DNA of 64,000 nt from Chiridota heheva (lineage: Eukaryota; Echinodermata; Holothuroidea; Apodida; Chiridotidae), in contig JAIGNY010000316.1 of assembly GCA_020152595.1 (NCBI GenBank), positions 615,001 through 679,000 of the forward strand. The letters run 5' to 3'. Positions 1 to 12,165 of the stretch are shown piece by piece; the stretch's first letter is position 1; the number at the start of each line of letters is the position of its first letter. The notes under the pieces are model-generated. The model made no database searches and was not told the origin of the DNA. It saw only the letters and a program-made list of their open reading frames with translations. Both the position numbers and the translations under genes were made by a program.

Positions 1-438
1 ATTAGTTCATTATGAACTTGGATGTCAAAAGAAACAAAGTGGTGAGGAAAAAATTTAAGCATCTTTCCGTTATTGGAGATATCTAACTTAAAGTTTTAAA
101 GTTACTAAAATCCAGATTAATTGTGACATCACATAAGCAGGTTAGGGTAATTATAATTTTCATCTGAAGAAAGCTTGAGGGAAAATAATTCCAATGATAG
201 TAAAAAATAGTTTAAACAATTTTCTTTAAATGCATGAACAATTGTTGAGAAATTAAAGATAAAGGCGCCAACCGATATACTTCTACTAATCTACCACTCA
301 TGTCATTTATACACAAATAAGGCAGAACTCTAACCTTTAATAAACGGAATAAGATATTGGGGTAATTTCTTCGCCATTTTGTTTCTATTCAAGTCCCCTT
401 TCATATAAAATGCATTTGCTTGACTGAACTAATCTTTT
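1..438. repeat. Foldback-type long inverted-repeat element, family F1, copy 0 (left end cut by window)
   Basis: The left part (1-75, with AAACAAAGTGGTGAGGAAA) is an imperfect reverse complement of the right part (about 345-438, with CCATTTTGTTT and GAACTAATCTTTT). The arms match those of the elements at 10785-11540 and 37698-38499: all share an end like AAAGGATTAGTTCA, then ATGAAAGAGGACTT, then AACAAAATGGTGA. No transposase is visible, so it is non-autonomous or foldback-like. The outer left end lies outside the window, so no target duplication can be judged. Confidence 0.55.
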
Positions 439-827
439 ACCATTTTGAGAAATAGCAAACAACATAAAGTTAAAGAATGCGCTGAAAATCCTATTCTGTC
501 AGTTTGTTATAAAAGCATTGGAATTTAAATTCCTATCAAATTTGAATATTGTCAAGAAGGTAGGAAAACAGGGTCTAGCAAAGAAACTGTTATTTACAAC
601 CAGGAGAAAGAAGGTCTGCACTTAACAAAAAAGAAGAAGTTAAGTTTAAAGCTTGAAGTATTTACTTGTTCAGAAAGGAGGGTGTAACATCATTTTATAA
701 GGAACCAAGCCGGAGCCAGACCCGGCAGGAACTAACCAGCTGGAACCGGAACAATTGTCAATTTTTAGCTCGACCATTCAAAGAATAGTAGAGTTATTCT
801 ACTACCCACGGCGTCGGCGTCGGCGTC
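439..827. other. Unassigned sequence
   Basis: No coding potential, RNA gene or repeat was recognised apart from a short GCGTCG-type run near 811-828. Confidence 0.4.
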
Positions 828-2335
828 CGGTTAAAGTTTTTATAACTTCAGTTATGAATGGTGCACGTTCATGTGACTTGGCACAAGGGTAGAGGACATG
901 GGTACTAATTAAATGAGCATGATTGGAGGTTGTTTGTACATACTAATTAGCTTATTTGCATAACAATGAAAATATTTGTCAGGTTAAAGTTTTGGTTAAG
1001 GATTTTGGTTACAGTTTTCATAACTTATGGATGGTGTACAGTCATGTGACTTGGCATGGGGATAGAGGACATGGGTACTGTTCAAATGAGCATGATTGGG
1101 AAGGGGCGGATTGTGTGTGCATACTAATGAACTTAATTGCATAACAATGAAAATATTTGTCAAGTTAAAGTTTTGGTTCAAGTTTTTGGTTAGATTTTTC
1201 ATAACTAAAGTTTTGAATGGAACTTGGCATAGGGGTACTGTTTAAGTAGCATGATAGGGGTTGTGTGCATACTAATTAGCTTATTTGCATAACAATGAAA
1301 ACCTTTGTCAGGTTAAAGTTTTGGTTAAAGCTTTTGGTTAAAGTTTTTATAACTTATGAATGGTGTACATTCATGTGACTTGGCATATAAGGGTGGAGGA
1401 CATGGGTACTGTTCAAATGAGCATAATTGGGAGGGGGGGGTGTGCATACTAAATAACTTATTTGCATAACAATGAAAACAATTTTAGGTTAAAGTTTTGG
1501 TTAAAGTTTTGATAATTGAAGTTATGAATGGACGGCACATTAATGTAACTTGGCATAGAGGTACTGTTCAAGTACAGCATGATAGGGGGTGTGTGTGCAT
1601 ACTTATTAGATTATTTGCATAGCAATGAAAATATTTGTATCTATGAGATCTCTTAAATTAAAGTGGATGTGGAAATTTTGTTTGCACTAATGATCATATA
1701 CGTGAAGAGCATTGTCTACACTTAACGGTGAGGTGTACTATGCACATTACTTAGGTTAATCTCATAACAATAGACTTTCGCACAAAATGTTTAATATGAA
1801 TGGTGTACATTCATGTAACTTGGCATAGGGGTAATGGACATGGGTACTGTTCAAATAAGCATGATTGGGGGATTGTGTGTGCATAATAATTAGCTTTTTG
1901 GCATAACAATGATAATATTTGTATCCATGATATCTTTTAAATTAGAGTAGGTGTGAGGATTTTGTTTACACAAATGATCATATATGTGAAGAGCATTGTC
2001 TACACGCAATGTTGAGGTGTAGCGTGTATATTTATGAGGTTATTTGCATAACAATAGACTCGTTCAATATAATTAACTTAAATAATAATTTGCTTCAGTG
2101 GTAGAGGACATTGGTACTGTTCAGTTGAATATGATTGGGGGGTTGTATAGGCATACTAATTAGCTTATTTGCATAGCAATGAAAATATTATAATATCTCT
2201 TCAGTTAAAGTAGGTGTGGTGATTTTGCTTACACAAATGATCACACAGTATATGTGAAGAGCATTGTTCACACTTAATGGTGAGGTATAGTGTGCATATT
2301 AATGAGGTTATTTGCATAAAATAGACTTTGCTGCA
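828..2335 (+). repeat. Diverged tandem array, units about 150-180 bp, later about 270-285 bp
   Basis: The phrase TTGCATAACAATGAAAAT recurs near 956, 1136, 1286, 1462, 1616 (variant), 1902 (variant) and 2169 (variant). Each time it is preceded by an ATGGTGTACATTCATGTGAC-like segment and a GGACATGGGTACTGTTCAA-like segment. The later units carry an extra block with ATGATCATATATGTGAAGAG, which lengthens them. Copies are diverged and contain indels. No conserved reading frame is seen. Confidence 0.8.
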
Positions 2336-2586
2336 AAATGTTCGACCTGACATCAAAAATATATGGCAGGCGAGACTTTACATTTTAGTTTTGTTATGAT
2401 AATGACATTTCTGACATGAATAGGAATCAAATTGTTTGTCTTGCCATGAATAAAGTTATAAGCACATACAAGTTTTTCGCTTCTAATGAATTTTAAATTA
2501 GGGGTTAATGGAATATAAACAATTTAAGTGGAAAGTGGGGTAGAAGATGACATGATGATAAAGTAGCTGAAGGAATTAGGATGAAG

Positions 2587-2950
2587 GTGTGATTTCATGT
2601 GGGACAGAGTGGAATTGTATGTAGGGCAGGGTGGGATGGGATGTTGGTCAGGATGCGTTGGGATGTTGGACAGGGTGGGTTGGCATGTAGAACAAGGTAG
2701 GTTGGCATGTGGAACAGGGTGGGTTGGCATGTTGGACAGGGTGGGTTGGCATGTAAAACAAGGTGGGTCGACACGTGGGACAGGATGGAACGGAATGTGG
2801 TGGGGTGTCATCTGGATTTCACTTGTGATGGCATGAGGGTCATGCAAGTGGTGGAATGACATACAGTAACTGGTTTTCATGTGCAATTGCATGGAATTTA
2901 GGCGTGGGACGATATTTGGGACAGGTTGGGATGGACTGTGGGACATTCTG
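2587..2950 (+). repeat. G-rich minisatellite, about 20-22 bp unit (GGGACAGGGTGGGTTGGCAT)
   Basis: The unit is reiterated with variation from about 2600 to 2790 and decays on both sides. Long open frames on both strands here are low-complexity read-through, not genes. The motif resembles the reverse complement of the minisatellite at 59880-61240. Confidence 0.8.
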
Positions 2951-4488
2951 GAATATGCATTATTAGCGACGAGAAGATTTGTTTCGTTTCAATCATGTCT
3001 AAGTTTTTCATACGTTAAGCAATATTTGTTCGCATAATTTTGCTTTAATGTTATAGTACATTTTTCATGTTGCTTGACTTTGCTTGACATATATTTACAT
3101 ATTTTCTTAAATTGGAAGTTGTATTACAATCCAGGATGTAGTTCTGGGAATGTGTAGGGGTTGGGGGGAGGGTAAAGGATGGAAAGGGGGCTTAGTGACA
3201 TTCATTCATTGGCATTGGCAAGTTAGGGCCTCTCCTTTCTTTGTTGTTCAATTGATAGAACTAAAAGAAGTGGTATGGTTATAAAGACTGCTAGTTTTTA
3301 CATGTTTTCTGAGTTACTGCATGAATGAGGTAACCTTGATATTTTTTGTCTTAAAATATATTTATGAAAACTCAAAGATATTTTTAAGCTTGTAGTAAAA
3401 TGGTGTGAAAATTAAAAAAGCAAATGATAATGTAAGTACATCTTTTAAAGCTCAAGTAATTTGAAATCATCTGCCCCTGCTACCTTATTTTTGTATATAC
3501 TGCCCTCAATAGGCCCATTCTCTATACTAGCCTTGAATAATTGGGCATACTGTGGATTATTTTCTGCACCGTGCGCAGATGACGTCTGTGCACATACTCT
3601 ATATTTTAGTGAGAGGTAATAAATGTTAAAGAAAATACATGATAATTGGCATGCAGTGAAAGTGTCAGGCTTTATGGCATCACACTATTAAATTAGACCT
3701 ACTGCACCAGTAATTTTTAATTATTGTTTTTTAATTCCTCTAAATTCGATATTTACTAAACAGAATATGATTCCATCATGTTTCTTTAATTGTCCTCTAT
3801 CATATAAAATGAACAAGTTTGACCACACTGCAAAAACACTTGGGTCGAAAACAACCCAGGGCTGGGTCAGCTATCTTCCAAACCATTTTTGGGACAAATT
3901 GACCCAGGTAATGGGTTTTTAGTAGCCCAATATCGGGTTGTGAGTAACCCAATAATGATTGTCAATAACCCATGCCTCCCACCAACTCTTATATCTACAA
4001 TATTTCATATTTTCCCTATTTTTTCCAAAAAACATTTCCTCCTGTATTTTTCATGAATTTGGGCCATAATTCTATATTCTTGTATATTCTCTTATTTTAC
4101 TTAAATAAACAAAAATAATAGAACTCACTAAAAATTAATGGAAATGTTAAAAAGTCAGATGTAAATTGAGATATTACAGGTATTCTTTAAGTTTTAAAAT
4201 CTTGATTAAGGCACTACCAATAATGCTGCTTATACAGTAGCTACTGTATCTGGGTTTCATTCTTAAGAAAAGTTGTTGACAGCTATCAGTCCGATATTCT
4301 GATGTCACAAGGAATTTGGAAGGGTTGTTTTAGCACTATTTTAGCACTTGTTACTTTAGTATAAGCTGAATGAAATGGGAAGGAATATGATAAACCAAAG
4401 AAATTCAGAACTACGAACTGGCAAATGAAAGTTTTGAATTGAAATAGAGCACTTAGCATGTTTTGTATATAATGGGTATGCCATTAGT
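2951..4488. other. Unassigned AT-rich sequence with a GGGTT-rich patch
   Basis: No gene was recognised. A patch at about 3840-3980 is rich in AACCC and GGGTT words in both orientations (CTTGGGTCGAAAACAACCC, GGGCTGGGTCA), possibly the remnant of a short inverted-repeat element. Confidence 0.4.
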
Positions 4489-4794
4489 CAGTCCGGGAGC
4501 AATCCTAAAAGCTGGGTACTTTGAAATACCAAACAAATTGCTCATAATCTGTTTTATTGATTTTCTTAAAAAGACGACGATAAATTTCAAAAAGCAGCCG
4601 CGAAAAGTTTTGAATATCTAATTACTATCCGTCTCCAAAATGTCAGGATATCGAGTGAAACTTAGGACAATCCGAAGCGGAAATTGAGAAACCCCATACG
4701 TTTACTATGGGCTAGTCAAATGTATAGGCTCATGCAATGACGTAATGCATAATAGGACCCTTTTTTCTTTCTTTTTCGGATTGCTCCCGGACTG
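4489..4794. mobile_element. MITE-like element with 17-bp terminal inverted repeats
   Basis: The left end CAGTCCGGGAGCAATCC (from 4489) and the right end GGATTGCTCCCGGACTG (to 4794) are perfect inverted repeats enclosing about 270 bp with no coding capacity. No clear target duplication is visible, so the superfamily is open; the CAG start would fit several DNA-transposon groups. Confidence 0.8.
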
Positions 4795-5470
4795 TCATAT
4801 ATCAAAAGACAGTAGTGAAGTTTTTAAAGGAGATTACAAAGGCAAAAATAGCTTGCTTGGAGCAGTTGGGTTCCTCAGAGCAAAAGTGTCAGATTGTCTT
4901 CAAATCTTTCAAATAAATTTTTAGAATTGCAATATGAAGAAAAATTGGGAATTTGGACAGTTATATACACTGAAACATCAAATCAATGAGAACTGTATAG
5001 AACTCGTGAGGTAGAAGCAGTTTTTAAAAGCAACATGATGGACCACTTTACTTTTGAAATTGTTAAGATTTTTATAAGAAAGTCTGTTTTGGAAATTTCC
5101 TTTAAAAAATAATAAAATGTTCATAGTAGAAGAAACATAAACATTTTCTTACTTAAGGCTTGTTTAAATACAATTATCTGTAGATGAATCAATTATGTGA
5201 AGGGATTTACTGTATATCATATGAAGAGTTTTTAATGTATACACAATTTGTAATTAAAAAAAGAGACAACAGCTCAAACTTTTTAACGTAATTCTTTATA
5301 TTTTGTCCTAAATTTCAGTCAATTAAAATTACTGCTTTCTCAAAAATATTTATTGATTTAAAACCTCGTGGTCATAAAAAACAATAAGCTAACAATTAAG
5401 GAAACTATTTTAAGCTACTGTTGTTGGTACCTGTCTATACGATCTTTAAATCATAGTTCATCCTTGTTAG
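4795..5470. other. Unassigned AT-rich sequence
   Basis: No coding region, RNA gene or clear repeat was recognised. Confidence 0.4.
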
Positions 5471-5692
5471 ATGAAATACCAACAATATTTGAGGGTTAAT
5501 TGTCTATGTGTGAAATATTTTGGATCTATATTCAGATATTCAAAAAAAATGTTGATGGATGCAGACAATTCTTGTAGAAATGAGTTACTAACAAAAACTG
5601 GGTGGAATTACAATATTTGAGGGGTTCCACATCCTATAGGCTCTATATGTGTGAAATATTTTGGATCTATATTCAGATATTTAAAAAATAAG
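5471..5692 (+). repeat. Direct repeat pair, about 80 bp
   Basis: The segment with CAATATTTGAGGG and then TGTGTGAAATATTTTGGATC and TATATTCAGATATT occurs at about 5480-5547 and again at about 5610-5683. It lies just before the AT microsatellite. Confidence 0.75.
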
Positions 5693-5725
5693 ACTTTTGT
5701 TTTTCAGTAAGTTTCAGTAGGATGC

Positions 5726-6196
<471 letters not shown>

Positions 6197-7796
6197 CAAA
6201 CTGCTTAGTGTTTTGAAGTGCTTATGCCCTGCTTGACAAAAGCCCTGGCTATGGGCCTGACACAGAGAGATGTCATTAAAGAAGTGGAATATGTGCGGTT
6301 TTCGATAAGTTTGAAGAAAAGTTGTGACTTCGTGTTATGTGTTACCATTAGGCAGTCGCGTTTTAACATTTTATGAAAAAAAAACATTTTAAAGTTTGTT
6401 CGGGAATTATTTTTGACTAACATGGTAACGTAATGCGAAACTGTTCTCCCGATAGGGGGTACGAACCGGACTGCCTCTGGTCTTTTTTTCTTTTTTTAAC
6501 TCCACCATTTAACTTTTGTTTAATTTAAACCTAAATGCATTTCTTTTTAGATATGCAATTTTTCAAACATGGAATATAAACATATTACAAAAACATTTAC
6601 AGAAACATTCATTGAGAGCAACTCAATCTTAATGATCAAATACATTTGCATTCGTGAAATTCATAAACGAGTATCATAACATTCAAATTATACAAAATAA
6701 CCACCATAACAAAGTATACTGAAATATCGAGAACATAATGTGTATCATTTGAAATATTCAAAGAATAATTTAGCATTAGCTTTATTCCCAAGGTGAAATT
6801 TTTCCACCTTAAGTATAAAAGAAACGAACGGTGAAAATGGTTCACCTGATCCTACAAGAATAAATTAATTTTTGTCATGAAGGATACAAAAAAGTGAAGG
6901 GAAAAACAATGTTATTAAGATCACCAAAAAACATTAAGTTTACTGAGGACGATGTCACAACTAAAGATTAAAGAAACGGCATCACTCCAAAATTCAACAA
7001 CAATGGACTGATGGAGCAGTCCCAGAAGCAAATGGGATAAGGTCTCATCACATGTCTTACAGAAAGTACATAGTGGAGAGTCAATCAAACTATAATCTTA
7101 TAATAATTTTGTTATCTCCGTTGAGAACGCGATGAACAAAGCTGTATTGAAAGTATTGAAGCTTAGATTCCTTGGTAAACTTGAATGGATAGAACAAATC
7201 TTGTTCCAATGAAGTTCAAAATTAAATTCATTTTGCCATTAACGCACGCACGAGGGAGTGGTTTCGTGACTGTAAACCAGTAAAGAATAAACAGCTCTAT
7301 TTGAAGTTGAATGTGAGATATATAAAAGACAATTAACATCATTCTAATTTGCATTAATTTAACAAGTTCGCCAGAACAACAATATAATTTCCAAGTGGAG
7401 GGTAGCGCATTAATGGTACAAAAAAAAAAAAAAAAAGGGAAATCTTTTCAACGAAATTCATTAATACAGGTCAAAACATCTTTTGGTAAACCATCATTAT
7501 TTAAAAAAAAGAACGTACATGACAGGCACCTGCTTCATAAAGGTTCCTGTCAAAGGAATTGTTAAAAACTATTTGATTATCGAAATCATTATCAGGAATA
7601 TAAAAACTGTACGAAAACCACGATTCACACACTTGTTTAAGTGTTACGAACATCAGCAAAACCATTAGGATGCATGTTGCATCTAAAAAAATAAGTATCG
7701 CCGTATTTACATAAAGTAATATCAAAGAACTTTCCAACTTGTTGTTTGACGTATACAACCTGGCGAACCCAAGAACATTTTAAAGATTGAATAAAA

Positions 7797-7936
7797 GAGT
7801 CAATATGGACCATACGTAGACCGCCGTCATTGAGTTAATATGGACCATACGTAGACCGCCGTCATTGAGTCAATATGGACCATACGTAGACCGCCGTCAT
7901 TGAGTCAATATGGATCATACGTAGACCGCCGTCAGT
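7797..7936. repeat. 35-bp minisatellite, 4 units, inside the LINE
   Basis: Units begin GAGTCAATATGGACCATACG at 7797, 7832, 7867 and 7902 with only a few substitutions. On the minus strand the unit encodes the LINE segment GGLRMVHID, so the array is an amplification of LINE coding sequence. Because 35 is not a multiple of 3, it breaks the LINE frame. Confidence 0.92.
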
Positions 7937-8112
7937 AAAATCGTTGAAAAGGGCAGAATATTCTATCTTATGACGTTTTTTATTCCAAATAAAATCGAAT
8001 AAAAGCTTATTATGTTCTTTGATAAAATCACGAGGAGGGTTTGGTAAAACGGTAAAAAGATACACTAATTGTGATAAGGCAGAAGATTTAATGATAGTTA
8101 TTTTACCAAGTG

Positions 8113-8237
8113 GAGTAAGGTCACGGCCAGACCACACGAGTAAGGGTATGGCCAGACCACACGAGGAAGGTCACAGCCAGACCACACGAGTAAGGTCACG
8201 GCCAGACCACACGAGTAAGGTCACGGCCAGACCACAC
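8113..8237. repeat. 25-bp minisatellite, 5 units, inside the LINE
   Basis: Five adjacent 25-bp units start at 8113, 8138, 8163, 8188 and 8213 (core GGTCACGGCCAGACCACAC). On the minus strand the unit reads VWSGRDL, the LINE segment expected between NILHV and TPLGKIT. The repeat therefore grew out of the element's own coding sequence and frameshifts it. Confidence 0.92.
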
Positions 8238-9839
8238 ATTCAGACATGAAGGATGTTTTTGAGACGAGAAAGTTTTGGGAGATAATTTAAAGGAAACAAG
8301 TCCTCATCATGGTTGGTGAAAGAGATACCTAAATATTGTACTGTACCGTGTGGAATTTTAAAAATACAGTTTGTAATATGGGGTGGGGGAGATGAAATAA
8401 AAACACCAACAGGGAACAGCAGGGGTTTATCAAAATTAATAACGAGGCCTGAATTCTTACGGAAATCATTGAGTACGGAAACAATTGACTTAATAAAATG
8501 TTCAGAGCCATCAGTAAACAGTACTGTGTCGTCAGAGTATTGTATAATTTTGATTTTAATATTATCAATATTAATAATGTTGATATAATGATTTTGTTTA
8601 ATACGCATGCATAAAATTTAAGAGCAGAGAATATAAATGTAAGGGCTTAAAAGGCATCCTTGTCGCACACCTCGAAGAACAGAAAAATAATTACTACAAT
8701 AACCATTACTGATCACACAGGTCTCAGCTTTATAATAAAGAGTATGAATCCATTTTCTAAAGGCACGGTCTATGTTAAAATAAGAAAAGACATCATCAAT
8801 AAAATGATGATTCAACGAGTCAAAGGCCTTTTCAAAGTCTAAAAACAATAATAAGCCTGGAATGGAATGTTTATTACAATAAGAGATATTATCTAGAACC
8901 ATGCGTACATTTGCCCCAATATATCTTCCTTTCAGAAAACCGGTTTGCTCCGGACTTATAATCTTATGTACAGCATGTTTGAAGTGATTGGCTAAAGCTT
9001 TAGCTGCGATCTTACAAGCAATATTAAACAAAGTAATTGGTCTCCAATTTTTAATAAAAGTAAGATCTTTATCAGGTTTGGGGATTAAAGAAATAATAGC
9101 CTGTTTTCGAAAGGGGGAGAGCTCACCATTAAAATAAGCATAAATAAGAGAATTGACTACAACAAACCTATATCATCTCAATTTTTTTGTTGATAGAACT
9201 CCGATGGAAAACCGTCATTCTCTAGTGATCTGTTAGAAGGCATGGACAACAACTTTGAAAGCTTGTTTGCAATCAACCAGTGAGAGGGGCCATCACTTAT
9301 GAAACTATTATCACCACACGTTAGATTAATGATATTTAAATTATTTAAAAGAAGTACATGGATCATACACAAGATGTTAAGAGTACAGATTACTATACAA
9401 ATTCTTAATTTCCTCCAGTATACGATTGTAATCAATAAATGTAGCACCTTCATTATTTATAAGTTTTTTAATAGCACTCTTAGACTTATTTCTACGCTCT
9501 TAATACAAAATAATAATAACGGGTGTTCTTCTCTCCTCCTTCAATCCATCTAGCCCTTAAACGAATAAAAATACCTTGTAGTTTATAATCATAGAGTAAA
9601 TTTAACTCATCTTTACAATTCTTAAGGGTAGAAGCAATATCGTTATTATGACATGAAGCTATAAGTTGTTCTATATGTGAAATATCTCTTATGAGTACTC
9701 GTTCATTAGCTGCAGCTTTCACGGGACTTCTGTATAGAGTAATCTATAGTAAACAACCTGATTTGCATCTTAATAGTTTCCCATAACAACGAATCATTAA
9801 AGTTGGGGAAAAGGGTAACAAACGTAGGCTTCTATGGTC

Positions 9840-9990
9840 GTTCGGCGGGCGGATGTGTGATTGATAACATCGCATATTTCTCGCAATCAATAGGAAAAAT
9901 TGAAAACCGGGAGTGACGTTGCTAGCACAGCGGTGTTCACTTCTGAACTTATTTATGGGACCATACCTGTCCTTTAATTATCCTCTACTT
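9840..9990 (+). repeat. Dispersed repeat, copy 1 (partner at 25075-25210)
   Basis: It shares GATAACATCGCATATTTCTC, AAAATTGAAAACCGGGAGTG and CTGAACTTATTTATGGGACC-like segments, in the same order and orientation, with 25075-25210. The identity of the element is unknown. Confidence 0.7.
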
Positions 9991-10214
9991 TTGAAGTGAA
10001 CAAGTTAAGACCGTATAAATATTCATTAATTCCTGTCCAATACCTATTTTGTCTGATTGTTGATGCTGCCACCAAAAACATAAGGGATAATCTGCACTAA
10101 CTACCGATAGTATCTTTCCACAATGTATGACATTAAACGAGAGAGGCAGTTAATGAGATTTATCGCATATTATTATATACAACCTCATGGTCTCACACTT
10201 ACAGCCATATATAC

Positions 10215-10720
10215 TGTACACGCACGCTAACATCGCTGCATAAATTATATAAGGTACAGGATATGGACATGTAACAATTCCTATAATGGTTGTGTATTAC
10301 AACTGAGCAGATTAGTATTTAATTTGGACTTTTTTATTTTTAAAGAGTTATGGCTGATCATAGTTTGATTAATAATGTGTACTTCATGATGCGAAATTTG
10401 TGGTGCATTTACTGTAAGAACAGGCCAAATATTTATGTTATTCTTTCGATTTAGTTTTCCAAGTCTTAGTCACTGAAAACAATGGAAAAGTCTTCAAGCT
10501 CCGGTATAATTTGAAGTGGAGATAGCAAAGACTGACAAATTTGTGAAGAGAATTTACTGCGCAACTACAATGTATATTACAGACATTTAAAAGAAGGATT
10601 TACATAAGAAAATACCAAGGTCGCCGTGAGACACATCACAAAATTTGCACAAAATGCTCAAATTTATGCCTGAGATTTAAAAACGCTGTAAAATGGTCAA
10701 CATTTAACCGATTTTATGAC
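10215..10720 (+). repeat. Dispersed repeat, inverted partner at about 27205-27620
   Basis: ATGGCTGATCATAGTTTGAT (10350), CCAAGTCTTAGTCACTGAAA (10460), CATCACAAAATTTGCACAAA (10633) and TGCCTGAGATTTAAAAACGC (10667) all reappear as reverse complements, in reversed order, at 27205-27620. Neither copy has coding capacity. Confidence 0.7.
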
Positions 10721-10784
10721 ATATATTGTTACTATCCTGACTATGATGGTTTTTAGAACAGTGAAAGCAATTAAGCTATTTTGC

Positions 10785-11540
10785 AAGGATTAATTCAATG
10801 GTGAAGCACTTCCATCTTATATGAAAGAAGGCTTTAAATGAAACAAAATGGTGAGGAAAGCATTCAAAAATCTTATTCCGGTTATAGGTTAAGGAGATAT
10901 TCAATTTTAAAGCTCGGTCTTACCTGTGTAGAAATGACTGGTGTAGTAAGTCTACTATAAAAGGTTGGCGTCTTCATTCTCACATTCTTAACAATTGTTA
11001 CTGCATTTTTCAAATAGTTTTTTTCTCTCACTATTTAAATTATATTTCCTCAAACTTTCTTCACGTGGTATATTAAAAATACCCTTCCTAGCATAGACGA
11101 AAATTGAGGGGGCTACTTGACCCCCACACTTTTTAAAAATGTTATCTTTTGTATGGTATTCCCCCGCCCTCACTTTTGACTTTGCTCCCCCCCCCCTCCC
11201 CTTCCCACACACTTTTGACATTTCCCTCACACTTTCGGTAGACAAATCCCGCCCATGCTTTTAGATTCAGTTTCACTACTAATTTTACATGATGGTTTTT
11301 AAGCCACAAAATTGCAGGATAAAATATGATAGAATACATAAAGGCTTTAGGAATCTGAGCCGATGACATAACACCTAGTCTGATTTCAGTCGTTTCTACA
11401 CAAATAATGGCAAGCTTTACTTCAAACTTAGATATCTCCTTAACATGATGAGATTTGTGAATGCTTTCTTCACTACTTTGGTGCTTTTGAAGTCCTCTTT
11501 AATATTAGATAGACTTGCTTGGGCCCTGAACTAATACTTT
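10785..11540. mobile_element. Foldback-type long inverted-repeat element, family F1, copy 1
   Basis: The left arm starts AAGGATTAATTCAATGGTGA (10785) and the right arm, reversed, starts AAAGTATTAGTTCAGGGCCC (11540). The arms run over 150 bp each, ending at AGGAGATAT. The interior matches the interior of 37698-38499 in inverted orientation, so both are whole copies of one element. No transposase is visible. Confidence 0.75.
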
Positions 11541-11619
11541 GACACTACCTGTCCATTTACTTTTAATCATTCAGTTTCGAGACCAAACTAGATACCAGGA
11601 AAAATAGTGCGTTTGTATC

Positions 11620-12160
11620 TTTTATTGATTAACTTTGTTTGATTCTCAATTCAATTCGGATAAAAGACTTAGATTACTCTAAATCATTTTTTCATACCAT
11701 TTATCTCGTGCACAATTATTAACTTTAGTGAAAAAGCTATCCGAATAATCAACTGGGATCAACTTATTCCACTAAATTCTTCCAGTCAGTTGTTAGCTTA
11801 TTAAACTGATTACAAACGCTTTACACGAGTATGAGGTAAACTAAAGGTGCAATCAATTGCAAACACAATTGCTGATCATTACATAGAAGATGTAGAATTC
11901 AAAACTCGCACAGTACATCAATCCCCATTAACCAGTTAAGAGACACATTAATGAGACATGCAGTGGTAAGTAATTTGGGGGCATACGTTGGTAAAAATTT
12001 AATTGCGATATTATGTTCCAAGCAATTTTACAAATGTTGTTGTCGAGTCAACCCTAATTTTGTCCAAATTTTGAGTGCTCTAAAGTCCGAGTCCTGCAAA
12101 AATGGTATATATTAGAGTCCCACAACACCATCATTTTAGGGTTAACCCTCAACCTAATTT
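11620..12160 (+). repeat. Segmental duplication, upstream block, copy 1
   Basis: Blocks such as CTCAATTCAATTCG, ACGAGTATGAGGTA, ACTCGCACAGTACA, GAGTCAACCCTAATTTT, GTCCTGCAAAAA and GGGTTAACCCTC recur in the same order at 19620-20870, ahead of the intact LRR gene. This places the start of the duplicated unit well upstream of the LRR coding part. Here the block holds no THAP element, unlike copy 2. Confidence 0.75.
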
Positions 12161-12165
12161 ACTTC

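Larger units (their letters stand above)
6450..9722 (-). pseudogene. Degenerate non-LTR retrotransposon (L1/Tx1-like LINE), 5'-truncated
   Basis: Read on the minus strand from 9722 downward, the ORF2 order is preserved in broken pieces. A linker (RARWIEGGEKNTRYYY, near 9492-9570) is followed by a DGFPSEFY segment (near 9200), then LIPKPDKDLTFIKNWRPIT (near 9040-9110). The reverse-transcriptase palm follows (LLFLDFEKAFDSLNH near 8830; GVRQGCLLSPY near 8660), then a catalytic-motif segment reading QYSDDTVLFT near 8520. The thumb and connection end with PLGKITIIKSSALSQLVYL (near 8050-8110) and GGLRMIHIDS (near 7900). A cysteine-containing C-terminal stretch (CTFCKTCDETLSHL) lies near 7020-7080. 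No endonuclease domain is visible, so it is 5'-truncated. Stops and frameshifts are frequent. The palm motif is YSDD rather than the usual YADD or FADD. The clade is assigned by motif wording only, and the 3' boundary is approximate. Confidence 0.85.

Noticed and set aside
2524-2946. His/Pro/Cys-rich 140-residue open frame, minus strand
   Set aside because: It is minisatellite read-through; the plus strand is equally open.
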